A stretch of DNA of 64,000 nucleotides from an uncultured Subdoligranulum sp. (lineage in GTDB: Bacteria; Bacillota; Clostridia; Oscillospirales; Ruminococcaceae). This document shows positions 40,168 to 48,833 of the stretch, one piece after another; the stretch's first letter is position 1; the number at the start of each line of letters is the position of its first letter. The notes beneath the pieces are model-generated. The model had not been told where the DNA came from and made no database searches. It was given only the letters and a program-made list of their open reading frames with translations. The translations under genes were made by a program, and so were the position numbers. The stretch covers positions 25,327 through 89,326 of the forward strand of contig CALZZE010000011.1 in assembly GCA_945830575.1 (NCBI GenBank), written 5' to 3'.

Positions 40168-40803
40168 TCAAGACTGTGCCGCGAAATACAGCCAATCCGT
40201 CATGCAGGCGGTATCCCGCAGGCGGGCGCTGGCGGTCAGCCCCTCCGCCACAGGGGTCTCGGCCAGCGTGCCCAGCCACAGCCCTTCCGGGGTGGTTACC
40301 AGCGTGCCCTCCTCCAGCGTCACCGGCACCGGCAGCCCGGTGAGGGTCTCCCCCCGCAGCAGTCCCACCCCGGTGCCCGCCAGCCCGGCGGGAGTGCCCC
40401 GTTCCACGGTGCAAAGCCCGTGCCCCTCTGCCGTCACCTGCCCAGCCCAGCGGCCAAACCGGTCCAGCACCGGGGTGTCAACGGGCAGCGGGGCCGCCAG
40501 CACAAACCCGTCCGGCAGCCAGGCCACGGCCCGCACCGGGGTCAGCGTCCAGCCCTCGGGGCGGCTGCCCAGCGCCTGCCGCAGAACGGCGTTTTCCCCG
40601 GCGGCGTTGGCATTTTCGGCCAGCTGACTCCGCAGGGCGCGGTTCTCCGCTTCCAGCTCCGCCATCCCGGCGGCGTAACGGCTGCGCAGGGCGGCGTCTG
40701 CCCCCGCCAGCGCCAGCGGCGCCGCCAGCCACAGCGCCAGCACCCCCGGCAGCCACAACCTCCGCCGCCTTTGCCGCGGCCTGCCGAACAGCGCGTCTTT
40801 CAT
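40168..40803 (-). CDS. MreC-like cell-shape protein
   Basis: 211 residues from the ATG at 40803; an in-frame ATG at 40818 is an alternative because the ribosome-binding site is weak. A basic N-terminus (RQRRRR) leads into one transmembrane helix, then a coiled coil (MAELEAENRALRSQLAENANAAGENAVLRQAL), then a beta-domain (AVAWLPDGFVL, DRFGRWAGQVTAEG, LVTTPEGLWLGTL). This is the MreC plan, though shorter than usual. Its place directly before the PBP2 gene supports the call. No mreB or mreD gene adjoins it. Confidence 0.7.
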   Translation of the reverse strand: MKDALFGRPRQRRRRLWLPGVLALWLAAPLALAGADAALRSRYAAGMAELEAENRALRSQLAENANAAGENAVLRQALGSRPEGWTLTPVRAVAWLPDGFVLAAPLPVDTPVLDRFGRWAGQVTAEGHGLCTVERGTPAGLAGTGVGLLRGETLTGLPVPVTLEEGTLVTTPEGLWLGTLAETPVAEGLTASARLRDTACMTDWLYFAAQS

Positions 40804-40818
40804 ACACCACACCCCCAT

Positions 40819-40847
40819 TTGCACTATATGCCCCGGTCTGGTATAAT
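40819..40847 (+). promoter_or_regulatory. Promoter of the HAD phosphatase
   Basis: TTGCAC and TATAAT with a 17-bp spacer, 20 bp before the start codon at 40868. Confidence 0.75.
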
Positions 40848-40867
40848 AGCAGTGAGGTGAGGATGCC

Positions 40868-41644
40868 ATGGTAAAGCTGTTGTTGTTGGACATTGATGGA
40901 ACGTTGCGTCCCAAGGGGCAAAGCTGTGTGCCCCCGGAGAACGTGCAGGCGGTGCGGGCCTTGCAGCGCCGGGGCGTCAAGGTGGGCATTGCCACCGGGC
41001 GGGGCCGGGCCAATGTGCCCGCGGCGCTGCTGGGGGGCCTCAAGCCGGACTGCTGGCTGTGTGCCAGCGGCGCGCAGGTGCTGGACGCGGCGGGCAATGA
41101 ACTGTACGCCACCCGCATGAGCAACGAGGAAATGTACGCTCTGGTGGATTTTTTTGAGGATTATGACTACCCGCTGCGCTTCGTGTACAGCGACGCCAGC
41201 TACGCCTATGTGGAGTACGCGGAGTTTGCCCGGCGGGAGCGGGCGTTCCAGCTGCACAACCATATCGTGGACGGCGAGGACCAGGACCGGCATTTGCAGG
41301 ACATGCCCTTTGCGGCCTTCGGGTTTCTGCCGCCCGAGGAGGTGGAGCGGTTCCAGCAGAAATACGGCTATCTGGGGCTGCGGTTTTTGTATTCCAGCGT
41401 AGACGGCTGTGATATTCTGTCCCCCGGTGTGGACAAGGCCACCGGCCTGAACGCGCTGGCCGGGGCGCTGGGCATTGCGCTGGAGCACTGCGCCGCCGTG
41501 GGGGACGGCGACAACGACGCGCCCATGCTGGCGGCGGCGGGCCTTGGCGTTGCCATGGAGACCGCCACCCCCGCCGCGCTGGGGGCGGCGGACGCCACCA
41601 CCCCCACTGTGGCGGCATTGTGCCGGAAATTGATGGAGGAATAA
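40868..41644 (+). CDS. HAD-superfamily (Cof-type) phosphatase
   Basis: 258 residues. Motif 1 LLLLDIDGTL supplies the nucleophile and acid Asp; motif 2 is in GIATGRGRA; the C2-type cap lies in the middle; motif 4 is VGDGDNDAPML. This matches Cof-like sugar-phosphate or nucleotide phosphatases of the cytoplasm. Substrate cannot be read from sequence. It is divergent from the mreC-like gene and stands alone before a terminator. Confidence 0.92.
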   Translation: MVKLLLLDIDGTLRPKGQSCVPPENVQAVRALQRRGVKVGIATGRGRANVPAALLGGLKPDCWLCASGAQVLDAAGNELYATRMSNEEMYALVDFFEDYDYPLRFVYSDASYAYVEYAEFARRERAFQLHNHIVDGEDQDRHLQDMPFAAFGFLPPEEVERFQQKYGYLGLRFLYSSVDGCDILSPGVDKATGLNALAGALGIALEHCAAVGDGDNDAPMLAAAGLGVAMETATPAALGAADATTPTVAALCRKLMEE

Positions 41645-41648
41645 CGAA

Positions 41649-41674
41649 AACGCCCCGCCGGATGGCGGGGCGTT
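41649..41674. terminator. Terminator between HAD phosphatase and rubrerythrin
   Basis: Eleven-bp stem AACGCCCCGCC/GGCGGGGCGTT with a GGAT-type loop, between convergent genes. T-runs are short on both strands. Confidence 0.7.
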
Positions 41675-41685
41675 CGCGGTTTGAA

Positions 41686-42228
41686 TCAGTAGTTGTCGCT
41701 CTTCAGCTCGAAGTAGGCCTGAGGATGCGCGCAGACGGGGCACTTCACCGGCGCATGCTGGCCGATAAAGACGAAGCCGCAGTTGCGGCAGACCCACACC
41801 TGCTCGGTCTCGCGGGCGTAGACACGGCCAGCCTCGATGTTGGCGGCCAGAGCCTTGTAGCGCTCCTCGTGCTCCTTCTCGATGCCGGCGACCATGGTGA
41901 ACAGCGCGGCGATCTCCTCAAAGCCCTCCTCGCGGGCCTCGGCGGCCATGCGGGGGTACATGGAGGTGTGCTCCTCGTTCTCACCGGCGGCGGCCATCTT
42001 CAGGCAGGTCAGGGTATCGGGGATCTGACCGCCCTCCATCAGCAGCTTGAACCAAATCTTGGCATGCTCCTTCTCGTTGTCGGCGGTGGCGGTGAACAGA
42101 GAAGAGATCTGCTCATAGCCTTCCTTCTTTGCCTTGGAAGCAAAGTAGGTGTATTTGTTGCGGGCCTGGCTCTCACCAGCGAAAGCCTCCCACAGGTTTT
42201 TCTCGGTCTTGCTACCCTTGAGTTCCAT
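41686..42228 (-). CDS. rbr: Rubrerythrin
   Basis: 180 residues; the start at 42228 is set by GGAGG. The N-terminal four-helix diiron domain carries EAFAGESQARNKY and DNEKEHAK (ExxH), then EHTSMYP and GIEKEHEERY. The C-terminal rubredoxin domain has CRNCG and CPVC as the iron-binding cysteines. It reduces hydrogen peroxide to water in anaerobes. It is divergent from a PerR-like repressor, and a palindrome sits over its predicted transcription start. Confidence 0.95.
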   Translation of the reverse strand: MELKGSKTEKNLWEAFAGESQARNKYTYFASKAKKEGYEQISSLFTATADNEKEHAKIWFKLLMEGGQIPDTLTCLKMAAAGENEEHTSMYPRMAAEAREEGFEEIAALFTMVAGIEKEHEERYKALAANIEAGRVYARETEQVWVCRNCGFVFIGQHAPVKCPVCAHPQAYFELKSDNY

Positions 42229-42249
42229 CGTAAATTCCTCCATTTCAAA

Positions 42250-42268
42250 ATTAGGATTAGTTCCTAAT
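42250..42268. promoter_or_regulatory. Probable PerR-family operator
   Basis: A perfect 7-bp inverted repeat, ATTAGGA and TCCTAAT with a 5-bp spacer, just downstream of the rubrerythrin -10 box where repressor binding would block transcription. It departs from the Fur-family consensus TTATAATnATTATAA. Confidence 0.6.
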
Positions 42269-42271
42269 AAG

Positions 42272-42300
42272 AAGATACCACAAATCAATAAGACTGTCAA
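42272..42300 (-). promoter_or_regulatory. Rubrerythrin promoter
   Basis: TTGACA (42300-42295) and TATCTT (42277-42272) with a 17-bp spacer. Confidence 0.8.
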
Positions 42301-42321
42301 GAGGCCGTCAAAAATTTTCTG

Positions 42322-42350
42322 TTGACAGGCGGGTTTTCATATAGTATTCT
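42322..42350 (+). promoter_or_regulatory. Promoter of the PerR-like repressor
   Basis: TTGACA and TATTCT with a 17-bp spacer. CATATA/TATATG flanks the -10 box as an inverted repeat (42339-42357), a possible autoregulatory site. Confidence 0.75.
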
Positions 42351-42402
42351 TATATGTAAGAAAAATATGCGTCTGAATGCTGACGAGAAAGGACGAGATC
42401 CC

Positions 42403-42771
42403 ATGACACGCCAACGCGCGCTGATACTGGATATTTTGCAGGCAAGCCGCGGACATCTGACCGCGGACGAGATCTTTGTTCAGGCCCGCCAGACCATGCC
42501 GAACATTGCACGGGGCACCGTGTACCGCAACCTGAAACTGATGGAGCAGAGCGGGGAGGTGGGCCGGCTGGAGATGTCGGACGGCCCCGACCTGTACGAC
42601 CGCGCCCCCACGCCCCACGGCCATCTGCTGTGTGACGGCTGCGGGATGCTTAGTGACGTCCCCGTGGTGGGGCTGGTGAAGGAGCTGGAGACCGCCATCG
42701 GCACCGAGGTGCGCAGCTACCAGCTGACCATCCATTATCTATGCCCCGCCTGCCGCCGCAAAAATGCCTGA
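42403..42771 (+). CDS. Fur/PerR-family metal-dependent repressor
   Basis: 122 residues; the start at 42403 follows GAAAGGACG. The winged helix includes TRQRALILDIL, TADEIF and the recognition helix IARGTVYRNLKLM. The metal region contains HGHLLCDGCG and a second pair CPAC near the C-terminus, the four structural-zinc cysteines of this family. Next to rubrerythrin, a peroxide-sensing PerR role is most likely, with iron or manganese as cofactor. Confidence 0.88.
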   Translation: MTRQRALILDILQASRGHLTADEIFVQARQTMPNIARGTVYRNLKLMEQSGEVGRLEMSDGPDLYDRAPTPHGHLLCDGCGMLSDVPVVGLVKELETAIGTEVRSYQLTIHYLCPACRRKNA

Positions 42772-42780
42772 CAAAAGGAA

Positions 42781-42816
42781 AACCGTCCCCGGCCGATGAC
42801 CGGGGGCGGTTTTTTA
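42781..42816. terminator. Terminator after the PerR-like gene
   Basis: AACCGTCCCCGG paired with CCGGGGGCGGTT, followed by TTTT on plus; convergent with the gene ending at 42822. Confidence 0.85.
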
Positions 42817-42821
42817 CGTGG

Positions 42822-44600
42822 TCACGCGATGTTGGCGGATTCCGGGGTGCTGACGGCGGCGGCCAGCAGCTCCACCGAGGCGCCCTTGAGAATGGAGGCG
42901 CTTTCGCCGGTCTCGTAGTGCAGCCGGACGGTGTCGCCCACGTTGAGGATGACCGCCAGCGGACTGTCGGCGGCGTTCACCGCCACAAAGACGCTCTGCC
43001 CGGACAGGCGCAGGAAATAATAGGAATCCCCGTCCATGACGGCGGTGCGGATCTCCGCGATGACGCCCTCCATGGTTTCCCGGTCAGGCTCCACCAGCTC
43101 GGCCTGTTCCTCCCGGATGAGGCCGTTGTGGGCCAGCGCGGTGCGGTAGTTCTGCTCGCACTCCGCCACGGTGCCGCCGGTGGACACGATGGAATACTGC
43201 TGCACGTTCACCATGGCGTACATTTTCACCAGCCCGTCGTCGCCCTTCAGCGAGATGAAGTAGGTGGGCTGGTCGGCGATGTTGAGCAGCAGCGGGAAGG
43301 TGGCCTTGTAGCGCATCTGCTGCACCTGGCTCTGGGCGGAGGCCTGCGCCGAGGTCTCGGTGGCGCCCGCGACAGAGTAGAAGTGGGTCTCCTTTGTGCG
43401 CTGGTTGCACAGGATAAAGCCGATGTTGGACTGGTCGGAGGTGACGGAGGTCACGCCGGTGTACATATACACGTCATCATTGATGGCGATGTAGTTGTAG
43501 CCCTCGGTGGTGAGCGTCACGTCCCGCTGCCCGAAGATGGAGTTCCAAAAGCCGTTGTGGTACTGGCCGTAGTAATCGTACTGCTCCATGATGAGGTCGG
43601 CGGAGTAGACCCGGTCCACCCAGCTGGGGACTTCCTCATAATACTGGCTCTCGCCGGTGACGGCGTTGACCAGCACCGCGCCCTTGATGTCGGTGCCGCC
43701 GAACAGGCCGATGGTGCGCACCTCCCGGGAGCAGACCCAGTACGGCGTGCCCTCGTCGTCGATTTCAAACACCGGCGTGGCGAACATCATGGTGGGGTAG
43801 CGGAACCGCAGATGCCGGTACAGGTTGCGGCTGAAATGCTCGGCGGGGGTGTACTTCATGCCCTCGGGCAGACGCACCACCTCGGCGTCCTGCGTCACCA
43901 TGTCGATGACCAGATAGGCGGGCAGACCGCTCTCCCGGTTGGTGAACCATTTGATGAGGTCGCCGTAGCGCAGGCTGGTCACCCGCACCGGGCGGTCCTG
44001 ATAGTTGATCTGGGTGTAGGTGGGAAGAATCTCAAACTGGCTCACCATGTCGCTGAGCTGGCCCAGCTTGCGGCTGCCCAGCTGGGCGGCGGAGTCCGCG
44101 TCCAGCATGGGAATCTGGTCATAGGAGATTTCCTCGATGTCCTGTGAAAAATCTCCCTGCTTGACCTCCAGCAGGCTGGCGTAGGCGCCGGCGCGCAGCG
44201 GCACCCAGCCCGCCAGCGCGCCCACCAGCGCGATGACGATGAGCGCCGCCGCCAGAAAGAAGGGGATGGCGCACTGTCGGCGCAGAAAGTCAAAGTACCC
44301 GCGCACGCCGTCCCCCTGAAAGCCCGAGGTGAACACCGCGCAGACGCCGTACACCGCGCACAGACCCAGCGCAAAGAGGTAGAAATCCTCGGAATGCAGG
44401 TTGATGGCGGGCAGCTCCAGATAGAACCAGACCAGTCCCAGAACCAGCGTCACCCCCAGATTGATGAGGGTGCGGGTGAAGGCGTTGCCCACCGGCTTGC
44501 GGGGTCTGCGGGGCGGCGGGCTGTACTGACCGCCCTGCCCGAAGGGCGAGTCACCGCCAAAGGGCGCGCCGAACGGCGAGCCGCCAAAGGAAAATTGCAT
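42822..44600 (-). CDS. Membrane protein of unknown function
   Basis: 592 residues with AAGGAGGAACG upstream. The N-terminus is Gly/Phe/Pro-rich (FGGSPFGAPFGGDSPFGQGG), cytoplasmic and low complexity. Three hydrophobic segments follow at about 45-65, 75-92 and 115-135. The remaining 450 residues form an apparently extracytoplasmic, aromatic-rich domain (EQYDYYGQYHNGFWNSIFGQ). I recognise no family or active site. It stands alone between convergent perR and the aminotransferase on the same strand. Confidence 0.75.
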   Translation of the reverse strand: MQFSFGGSPFGAPFGGDSPFGQGGQYSPPPRRPRKPVGNAFTRTLINLGVTLVLGLVWFYLELPAINLHSEDFYLFALGLCAVYGVCAVFTSGFQGDGVRGYFDFLRRQCAIPFFLAAALIVIALVGALAGWVPLRAGAYASLLEVKQGDFSQDIEEISYDQIPMLDADSAAQLGSRKLGQLSDMVSQFEILPTYTQINYQDRPVRVTSLRYGDLIKWFTNRESGLPAYLVIDMVTQDAEVVRLPEGMKYTPAEHFSRNLYRHLRFRYPTMMFATPVFEIDDEGTPYWVCSREVRTIGLFGGTDIKGAVLVNAVTGESQYYEEVPSWVDRVYSADLIMEQYDYYGQYHNGFWNSIFGQRDVTLTTEGYNYIAINDDVYMYTGVTSVTSDQSNIGFILCNQRTKETHFYSVAGATETSAQASAQSQVQQMRYKATFPLLLNIADQPTYFISLKGDDGLVKMYAMVNVQQYSIVSTGGTVAECEQNYRTALAHNGLIREEQAELVEPDRETMEGVIAEIRTAVMDGDSYYFLRLSGQSVFVAVNAADSPLAVILNVGDTVRLHYETGESASILKGASVELLAAAVSTPESANIA

Positions 44601-44687
44601 GGTATCGTTCCTCCTTGTGGGATATCCCTTCCATTATACCCCACTGGGGGAGCGATGTCACCCGAAAAAGAAAAATTTAACGCTTTC

Positions 44688-45854
44688 TTAATGGATGAGT
44701 CCGCTGTCCGCGATGGCCTGCACCGCCTGGGCAATGCGCTCCACCGGCAGCGTCAGCGCGAACCGCACGTACCCTTCGCCGCTGGGGCCGAAGCTGGCCC
44801 CCGGCGTGCAGATGACGCCGGCTTTGTCGATCAGTTCCATGCAGAAGGCCATGCTGTCGGTGCGGCCCTCCGGCAGCGGCGCCCACACGAACATGCTGCC
44901 GTGGCTGTCCGGCACATCCCAGCCGATGCTCCGCAGTCCGCCGCACAGCGCGTCCCGGCGGGCCTGATAATCGGCGCACTGGCGCTGCACCATGTCCAGC
45001 GGGCCGGTCAGCGCCGCGATGGCCGCGTACTGGATGGGCAGGAACATGCCGAAATCGATCTGGGTGCGCAGCTTTTTGCAGGCGGCAACAACGTCCGGCC
45101 GCCCCACCAGAAAGCTGATGCGCGCTCCCGTCACGTTGAAGCTCTTGCTCAGCGAGAAGAACTCCACCGCCACCTCCCGCGCACCGGGAATGTTGAAGAT
45201 GCTGCCGCCCTTCACGCCGTCAAAAATGATGTCGCTGTACGCGTTATCATGCACCAGAAAAATGTCGTTGGTACGGCAGAAATCCACGATTTCCCGGTAC
45301 AGCTCCGGCGTGCCCACGCTGCCCACCGGGTTGGCGGGCAGGCTTACCAGCATGAACTTGGCCTTTTTCGCCACCTCCGCGGGGATGGAGGAAACATCCG
45401 GCAGAAACCGGTTCTCTTTGGTCAGCTTGTAAAACCAGGGCTGCGCGCCGCCCAGCCGCGCCCCCGTCATGAACACGGGGTAGCAGGGGTCGGGCAGCAG
45501 CACAGTGTCGCCGTCATTGCACAGCGCAAGGCCCAGATGCCCGATGCCATCCTGACTGCCCGCAAAGCTCATCACGTTTTCCCGGGCAAGACCCTCCACT
45601 CCGAACCGGCGCACGTAATACCCGCACACCGCGTCCAGCAGCTCCGGCAGGTCGCGCAGGCTGTATTTCCAGTTTTCGTCTTTGGCGGCGGCCTCCACCA
45701 GCGCCTGCTTGATATGGGGCGGCGTGGGGAAATCCGGCGTGCCCACGCTCAGATTGTACAGCGTGCGCCCCTCAGCCTCCAACGCCACCTTGCGGTCGTT
45801 CAGCGCGGCGAAAATTTCCGGGCCGAACAGTTCCAAACGCTTTGAAAATTCCAT
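44688..45854 (-). CDS. PLP-dependent aminotransferase (class I/II)
   Basis: 388 residues from ATG at 45854 with GAAGGG upstream. Fold-type I features: SVGTPDFPTPP near the N-terminus, AGSQDGIGHL for cofactor phosphate, NPVGSVG, VHDNAYSDI (the PLP-stacking Asp/Tyr pair) and SLSKSFNVTGAR with the Schiff-base Lys. The sequence style resembles LL-diaminopimelate or aspartate-family aminotransferases, but the amino-acid substrate is not certain. No biosynthetic neighbour narrows it down. Confidence 0.9.
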   Translation of the reverse strand: MEFSKRLELFGPEIFAALNDRKVALEAEGRTLYNLSVGTPDFPTPPHIKQALVEAAAKDENWKYSLRDLPELLDAVCGYYVRRFGVEGLARENVMSFAGSQDGIGHLGLALCNDGDTVLLPDPCYPVFMTGARLGGAQPWFYKLTKENRFLPDVSSIPAEVAKKAKFMLVSLPANPVGSVGTPELYREIVDFCRTNDIFLVHDNAYSDIIFDGVKGGSIFNIPGAREVAVEFFSLSKSFNVTGARISFLVGRPDVVAACKKLRTQIDFGMFLPIQYAAIAALTGPLDMVQRQCADYQARRDALCGGLRSIGWDVPDSHGSMFVWAPLPEGRTDSMAFCMELIDKAGVICTPGASFGPSGEGYVRFALTLPVERIAQAVQAIADSGLIH

Positions 45855-45972
45855 CAAGAACCCTTCTTTCCCACAAAACTGCGCTTATTGTAACATTTTT
45901 CGACCGCACTTGCAAGCGCCGCCGCCCCGTGGTAGAATGAACAAAGTAAAAGGGGAAAAGGGGGAGCGGAAT

Positions 45973-46473
45973 ATGGACAAACGCAACCGATTGGCCCTCG
46001 GCTTTCTGCTGGCGGGGCTGTCCGCCGCGGGGCGGGCGCTGCTCAGCGTGCCGGAGGGCACCTCGCTGGCCGAGCTGTCGCTGACCGTGCTGGCGGTGGT
46101 GGGGTATCTGGTGCTGGGGCGGCAGGGGCTGAAAGCGCTGCTCTGCGGCGTGGGGCAGGTCATTCTGGAGCTGGTGCTCTGCGGCGCCCAGACCGAGGCC
46201 GGCGGCGCGTGGGTCTGGCTGGCCCCGCTGCTGCGGGACGCCGATCTTTTGCTGCTCACGCTGGCGGCGCTGTATCTGCTCACGGTGGCCGGGTATGAGG
46301 GCCGGGCGCTGCCCGCCGTGCTGGCCATCACCTGGGCGGTGTACGCGGTGACGCACTTTGTGCCGGCGCTGTCCCTGTTTGCGGCGGCGGCCTATGTGGC
46401 CTACTGCGTGGGGCTGCTCTGGTTCACCGTGCGGATGATCCGCGCCTACAACGAGCGCCGGGTGCGCCGCTGA
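45973..46473 (+). CDS. Small polytopic membrane protein, unknown
   Basis: 166 residues with GGGGAGCGG before the ATG at 45973. Five or so hydrophobic helices fill the protein (LALGFLLAGLSAAG, LSLTVLAVVGYLVLG, LLLLTLAALYLLTVAGY, VLAITWAVYAV, AAAYVAYCVGLLWFTV), ending in a basic tail NERRVRR. No charged residues suggest a channel or catalytic site. It precedes the two-component operon by 93 bp on the same strand; a functional link is unknown. Confidence 0.7.
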   Translation: MDKRNRLALGFLLAGLSAAGRALLSVPEGTSLAELSLTVLAVVGYLVLGRQGLKALLCGVGQVILELVLCGAQTEAGGAWVWLAPLLRDADLLLLTLAALYLLTVAGYEGRALPAVLAITWAVYAVTHFVPALSLFAAAAYVAYCVGLLWFTVRMIRAYNERRVRR

Positions 46474-46566
46474 TTTTACAGCGATTTCGCCGTTTGTTCT
46501 TTTTTTTTCCACAATTAACCTTTATAATAAAGGGGTATTCTGGGTAACGTTTGGAGGAATGCCATC

Positions 46567-47256
46567 ATGGCGAACGAAAAAATTCTGGTCGTGGACGACG
46601 ACAAAAATATCTGCGAGCTGCTGCGCCTGTATCTGGTAAAGGAGGGCTACGCCGTCACCATGGTGCATGACGGCAACGCGGCGCTCACCGAATACGAGCG
46701 GCTGCACCCCGACCTCATCCTGCTGGACGTGATGATGCCCGGCATGGACGGCTGGGAAGTCTGCCGCAAGATCCGGGAAAAAAACAAGACCCCCATCATC
46801 ATGCTCACCGCCCGCGGCGAGACCTACGACAAGGTGCTGGGCCTCGAGATGGGCGCGGACGATTACATTGTCAAGCCCTTTGACGCCAAGGAGGTCACCG
46901 CCCGCATCAAGGCGGTGCTGCGCCGCTGCGCCGACGCGGGCGAGGAAAACAAGGGCATCTACGATTTTGACAACCTGCATCTGGACATGAACCGCTACGA
47001 GCTGAAGGTCAAGGGCAAAGTGGTGGAGGCTCCCCCCAAGGAGCTGGAGCTGCTGGCGTGCCTCGCCGGGCATCCCAACCGGGTGTACACCCGCGACCAG
47101 CTGCTGGACGAGGTGTGGGGCTTTGAATATTACGGCGATTCCCGCACCATCGATGTGCATGTCAAGCGCCTGCGGGAAAAGCTGGAGGGCGCCTCCGACC
47201 AGTGGAACCTGAAAACCGTCTGGGGCGTGGGCTATAAGTTCGAGGTTCGGGAATGA
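46567..47256 (+). CDS. OmpR/PhoB-family response regulator
   Basis: 229 residues with GGAGG before the start. The receiver domain has VVDDDKN, the phospho-acceptor Asp54 in [14 protein letters not shown], and the conserved Lys in [10 protein letters not shown]-terminal winged helix follows ([37 protein letters not shown]). It overlaps the kinase gene by 4 bp. Signal and targets are unknown. Confidence 0.95.
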   Translation: MANEKILVVDDDKNICELLRLYLVKEGYAVTMVHDGNAALTEYERLHPDLILLDVMMPGMDGWEVCRKIREKNKTPIIMLTARGETYDKVLGLEMGADDYIVKPFDAKEVTARIKAVLRRCADAGEENKGIYDFDNLHLDMNRYELKVKGKVVEAPPKELELLACLAGHPNRVYTRDQLLDEVWGFEYYGDSRTIDVHVKRLREKLEGASDQWNLKTVWGVGYKFEVRE

Positions 47257-48689
47257 AGCGCAACACCATCAGCCGGGAGTTTTTCAGTACCATCGCCGGG
47301 GTGCTGGTGCTGGGGCTCATGCTGCTGTGTGCCATCCAGACGGCGCTGTCCACCGCCTACTTTTATCAGGAACGGCGGGACACCCTGACCTCCATTCTGG
47401 AAGGGGCCACCGTCCTCAGCCAGCGGTATGCGGCACAGGGGCATCTGGTCCTGCAGCCCATTCAGGATGACGAAGTCAAAGAAAACACCCGCAACGGCTA
47501 TGAGCTGTTCAACACCGCCAACGGCGCGGTGGTTTTTGTGGCGGACGCGGGGGGCCGGGTGCTGTTCCACACCGGCGAGGATGAACTCACCGCCGACACG
47601 GTGCCCGGCAGTACGCTGCAAAAAATGGAGGACGGACAGACGGTATTCATGGCGGGCACCATGAACGGCCTGCTGCCCAGCAAATACTACGTGGCGGGCC
47701 GCCGCCTGACGCTGTCCGACACCACCGGCTATCTGTTCGTGGCCTCCCCCATGGACGCTATGTATGAGTATGTGCAGGACATGATGCGGATGTTCCTGCT
47801 GTCCTCGCTGCTGATTCTGGTGGTGTGCGGCGCGCTGTGCATGGTGTTTGCCCGGCGCATCACCGGCCCCATCGAGGCCATCAGCGAGGCCGCCCGGCGG
47901 CTTGGCACCGGGGATTTCACCGCCCGCGCCCCCGTCACCGGCTGCGAGGAGCTGGCGGATTTCGCCACCACCTTCAACAACATGGCGGCGCGGTTACAGA
48001 CTATCGACAATTCCCGGGGGCAGTTCATGGGCAACATCGCCCACGAGCTGCGCACCCCCATGACCACCATCAAAGGCTTCATTGACGGCATGCTGGACGG
48101 CACCATCCCGCCGGAGGAAAACCAGCGGTATCTGTCCATCGTCTCGCAGGAGACAGGACGGCTGGCCCGGCTGGTGCAGAACATGCTGGACATCACCAAG
48201 CTGGAGGCGGGCGAGGTGCCCGTCAAGGCCCGCAGCTACGATGTGTGGGAGACCATCACCGATGTGGTGCTGGCGGACGAGCAGCGCATCGAGGACGGCA
48301 AAATCGACATCGAGGGGCTGGGCGGCGACCGCCTGATGGTCTTTGCCGACCCGGATTTTGTGCATCAGGTGGTGTACAACATCGTGGACAACGCCATCAA
48401 ATTCACCCCGGCGGGGGGCGTCATCCGCTTTGCCGCCGAGAAAAAAGGGGACATGGTGGAGGTGTCCATCGAGAACACCGGCGCGGGCATTGCCCCCGAG
48501 GCGCTGCCCTTTGTGTTTGAGCGTTTTTACAAAGAGGACCGCTCCCGCGGCATGAATACCAGAGGAAGCGGTCTGGGGCTGCATATCTGCAAGGTGCTCA
48601 TCAATCTGTCCGGCGGACAGATCCACGCCGAGAGCGAGGAAGGCCAGTGGTGCCGGTTCGTCTTCACTCTGCCCGCAGCGAAGCCTTGA
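47253..48689 (+). CDS. Sensor histidine kinase
   Basis: 478 residues. Two transmembrane helices (about 12-37 and 175-200) flank an extracytoplasmic sensor domain. HAMP follows ([18 protein letters not shown]), then HisKA with the phospho-accepting His264 in [12 protein letters not shown], and HATPase with the N box ([12 protein letters not shown]), G1 (ENTGAGI) and G2 (GSGLGLHI). It phosphorylates the response regulator encoded just upstream. Its stop codon lies within the promoter of the next gene. Confidence 0.95.
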   Translation: MKRNTISREFFSTIAGVLVLGLMLLCAIQTALSTAYFYQERRDTLTSILEGATVLSQRYAAQGHLVLQPIQDDEVKENTRNGYELFNTANGAVVFVADAGGRVLFHTGEDELTADTVPGSTLQKMEDGQTVFMAGTMNGLLPSKYYVAGRRLTLSDTTGYLFVASPMDAMYEYVQDMMRMFLLSSLLILVVCGALCMVFARRITGPIEAISEAARRLGTGDFTARAPVTGCEELADFATTFNNMAARLQTIDNSRGQFMGNIAHELRTPMTTIKGFIDGMLDGTIPPEENQRYLSIVSQETGRLARLVQNMLDITKLEAGEVPVKARSYDVWETITDVVLADEQRIEDGKIDIEGLGGDRLMVFADPDFVHQVVYNIVDNAIKFTPAGGVIRFAAEKKGDMVEVSIENTGAGIAPEALPFVFERFYKEDRSRGMNTRGSGLGLHICKVLINLSGGQIHAESEEGQWCRFVFTLPAAKP

Positions 48690-48713
48690 CTTTTGAGGGA
48701 TTTACGGTATAAT
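48686..48713 (+). promoter_or_regulatory. Promoter of the aldo/keto reductase
   Basis: TTGACT and TATAAT with a 16-bp spacer, overlapping the kinase stop codon. It creates a leader of about 115 nt. Confidence 0.65.
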
Positions 48714-48736
48714 ACAAATAGAGGACGCTGCGACAA

Positions 48737-48817
48737 GCGGTTGACTACTCGAATGAAAAGCTGTTAGGTTTTACCCTGAACAACCGTCACTTGGCCGAGT
48801 GGCGGTTGTTGCGTTTT
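48737..48817 (+). promoter_or_regulatory. Structured leader with alternative pairings (possible attenuator)
   Basis: A strong hairpin at 48779-48810 (AACAACCGTCAC/GTGGCGGTTGTT) is followed by GCGTTTT and then the ribosome-binding site. Upstream GCGGTTG (48737-48743) can pair with CAACCGT of the hairpin, and ACTCG (48747-48751) with CGAGT in its loop side. Two exclusive folds are therefore possible. No known riboswitch class was recognised. Confidence 0.45.
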
Positions 48818-48833
48818 CTGAAGGAGGCCCCCT

